From: Bacteroidota bacterium
Lineage (GTDB): Bacteria; Bacteroidota; Bacteroidia; Bacteroidales; Dysgonomonadaceae
Length of the DNA stretch: 64,000 nucleotides
Assembly (NCBI GenBank): GCA_023388315.1
Contig: JAEWGM010000030.1
Coordinates: forward strand, 7,031-71,030
Reading direction: 5' to 3'
In this document: positions 62,560 to 64,000 of the stretch, piece by piece
Layout of the letters: every line of letters begins with the position of its first letter
How positions within the stretch are numbered: the first letter of the stretch is position 1
Program-made: the position numbers and the translations under genes
Notes under the pieces: generated by a model
Databases searched by the model: none
Told to the model about the DNA's origin: nothing
The model's input: only the letters and a program-made list of their open reading frames with translations

Positions 62560-62829
62560 GTGAAGCCAAGCCTTATGGTGTTGTTGCATCGAGGTGCTGC
62601 ATATTTCTTCGGCAAAAGGAAAGGACACCTCACATTTTCTCCTCAAAAATCAGAAAACGACAAATGGAAGAACGGGAAACGCTACCCGAATGGCTGTATC
62701 GAATTACGTGCAGATGCATGCCTTTGCCTTTTCGATGAAATCAGAGGGAAAAGCCTAAAAAGACAGGTAGGAAGATTCTCTCTAACAGAGCCACTTCATA
62801 CTATATCGACGCCGAAAGTATCCACTTAG
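62560..62829 (+). CDS. Doubtful small ORF in the element
   Basis: An 89-residue frame with several Cys and basic residues (MVLLHRGAAYFFGKRKGHLTF). I recall similar short frames in Porphyromonas genomes but cannot confirm it. It could be a decayed gene. The rest of 62480-63081 has no other candidate. Confidence 0.2.
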   Translation: MKPSLMVLLHRGAAYFFGKRKGHLTFSPQKSENDKWKNGKRYPNGCIELRADACLCLFDEIRGKSLKRQVGRFSLTEPLHTISTPKVST

Positions 62830-63081
62830 CAGGAATGGGGTAAACAGTATATGTTGGTTCGTTATTTTCGCATCGAAACCGGATTTTTCCTCTCGGAAGG
62901 AATTTGAAGAAACGGAGAGAAAAGGCAGGGAATCCCTTCTGAAAACAGATAGGTTTTACTTATACATTTGCCTGCAAGTTCCTGTTATTTCCCTTGATTT
63001 CATCAGGTCTGGGAACAAGGATTTCGGCTGCATACATTTGCATCAAAAAGAGAAAATAACAACAATTAAAACGATATTGAT

Positions 63082-63360
63082 ATGAGATTTACAGCCATCG
63101 ACTCCTCCGCATGGGAGGAACTGAAAAAGAGCATCGAAGAGTTGGCTCTTTGCATGAGAGAACATTTCGGGACGAAGCCCGAAGTCCCCGACTTGTTGCA
63201 CAATGGGGACGTGTGCCGAATACTGAACATCAGCAAGCGAACGCTCCAGCACTATCGGGATACTTCCGTGCTACCCTTTATCCAAATCGGGCATAAATGT
63301 TATTACAAACGTGAGGATGTGGAAACACTCCTCGAAAAGTCGAACCGAAAAATACAATGA
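63082..63360 (+). CDS. Helix-turn-helix (excisionase-like) protein, first
   Basis: 92 residues. After a helical lead, VPDLLHNGDVCRILNISKRTLQHYRDTSVLPFIQIGHKCYYKREDVETLLE is the HTH_17/excisionase pattern: a wHTH with RTLQHYR as the recognition helix and a hydrophobic wing. In Bacteroides elements such proteins control excision or regulate mob and integrase genes. Its stop overlaps the next gene's start by four bases (ATGA). Confidence 0.85.
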   Translation: MRFTAIDSSAWEELKKSIEELALCMREHFGTKPEVPDLLHNGDVCRILNISKRTLQHYRDTSVLPFIQIGHKCYYKREDVETLLEKSNRKIQ

Positions 63361-63659
63361 CTATGGAACATGAAATCGTAAACAAAGAAACACCCGAAAT
63401 GAAACAACTCATTTCGGGCATTCAAGAAGTAAGCAAACGTATTCGGGAGATTGCCCAAACGCATCGTCCGCTGTTCGGAGGAGAAATCTATCTCACGGGG
63501 AGAGAAGTGTGCGAACACCTTTTCGTCAGTCCTCGCACCTTGCAAGACTATCGGGACAAGGGCATTATTCCCTACACTCAAATCGCAGGGAAGATACTCT
63601 ACAAGCTCTCCGACTTGGAGAAGCTTTTGGAAGAAAACTATAAGCAAAGATCTTTTTAG
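63357..63659 (+). CDS. Helix-turn-helix (excisionase-like) protein, second
   Basis: 100 residues, a paralogue of the preceding gene: GEIYLTGREVCEHLFVSPRTLQDYRDKGIIPYTQIAGKILYKLSDLEKLLEENY. Its start overlaps the first gene's end by four bases, coupling translation. Two tandem HTH genes next to the replication module are typical of mobilizable transposons; the integrase is expected beyond the window's right edge. Confidence 0.85.
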   Translation: MTMEHEIVNKETPEMKQLISGIQEVSKRIREIAQTHRPLFGGEIYLTGREVCEHLFVSPRTLQDYRDKGIIPYTQIAGKILYKLSDLEKLLEENYKQRSF

Positions 63660-63916
63660 AAGCTCTCTGTTTGTGTATATGTTAGCAAGGCATGTTATTT
63701 ACAAGTTTCTTTTTCATAAAAACGGCATTTGGGGGTATGTTATAAAAGATTATGCGGAAACATACATCATCATAAAGATAGCTAAAACTTCTTTTTTTAA
63801 AACAATGAACTAACTATATGAATTTAACAACGCCATATTTTTATACATGACAAAAAATAAAAACACTACTTAGGGCAACTCATCATTAGCGAGGTTACCG
63901 TTCTATAGATAAATCA

Positions 63917-64000
63917 TCAATTTCCCCTATATGTTGAGTATCCGTATGGGCTAAGCGTAATAGGTACATGGTAATGGCTGTCGTCTTTTATTTCAAAAAC
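63917..64000 (-). other. Possible C-terminus of a gene running off the right edge
   Basis: A 27-residue minus-strand frame ending in TGA at 63917-63919 is open to the window edge (VFEIKDDSHYHVP...). It could be the end of the element's integrase or another gene, but it is too short to identify. 63660-63916 is AT-rich with no recognisable gene. Confidence 0.2.

Noticed and set aside
1..64000. CRISPR arrays, rRNA genes, complete insertion sequences
   Set aside because: I found no regularly spaced repeat-spacer array, no rRNA and no transposase gene on either strand.

Overview
The window looks like a chromosomal segment of a Bacteroidales bacterium (Bacteroidota, probably near Dysgonomonadaceae/Porphyromonadaceae). 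The signs are repeated TAnnTTTG-type -7 boxes a short distance upstream of genes, weak Shine-Dalgarno sequences, a hybrid two-component regulator ending in an AraC domain, a DUF5606 protein, secreted GH2 and GH29 glycosidases, an archaeal-type ProS and a MobV-type Bacteroides mobilizable element. The genus cannot be fixed from the sequence alone.

Layout. 1-8.1 kb: a cut-off quinone-oxidoreductase-like gene, a secreted unknown, a GH29 fucosidase, two exported thioredoxin-fold proteins, a GtrA protein, a BPL_N lipoprotein, menA and proS. 8.1-30.8 kb: mostly housekeeping, namely GH2 beta-mannosidase, a DUF1080 lipoprotein, a PH-domain pair, an acyltransferase, a Rel-type ppGpp synthetase with a degenerate hydrolase domain, folK, nfeD, kdsB, an exported MsrB-MsrA fusion, ahcY, tRNA-Lys, plsC, a FemAB-like protein, galE, cdsA and a lactonase-like propeller.

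31.0-43.3 kb is an accessory island, all genes on the minus strand, bracketed by two nearly identical direct repeats with a third inverted copy inside. In transcription order it holds a TPR-containing hybrid sensor kinase/AraC regulator, a candidate three-repeat operator with a -7 box, an HU-like protein, a 59-residue peptide with a double-glycine motif, two large lipoproteins, then a tight operon of HprK-like kinase, S24/S26 peptidase, PqqD-like protein, uncharacterised nucleotidyltransferase and ABC exporter. My reading is a regulated peptide maturation and export system. No radical SAM enzyme, asparagine-synthetase-like cyclase or C39 peptidase is present. This is the best candidate for an undescribed system here.

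43.6-58.1 kb returns to core genes: rhodanese, metA (with the residue expected of the acetyl-CoA-using type), pyrI-pyrB, an M48 peptidase, a topoisomerase IV/gyrase A-type subunit, a PatB/MalY-like lyase, a SlyD-like isomerase, a two-gene chromate transporter preceded by a structured-RNA candidate, and a TrpB2-type synthase preceded by a terminator-like leader. 58.2-64 kb is the left part of a mobilizable element (MobV relaxase, Toprim primase-like protein, VirE-type ATPase, two excisionase-like HTH proteins) that runs off the window; its integrase is not seen.
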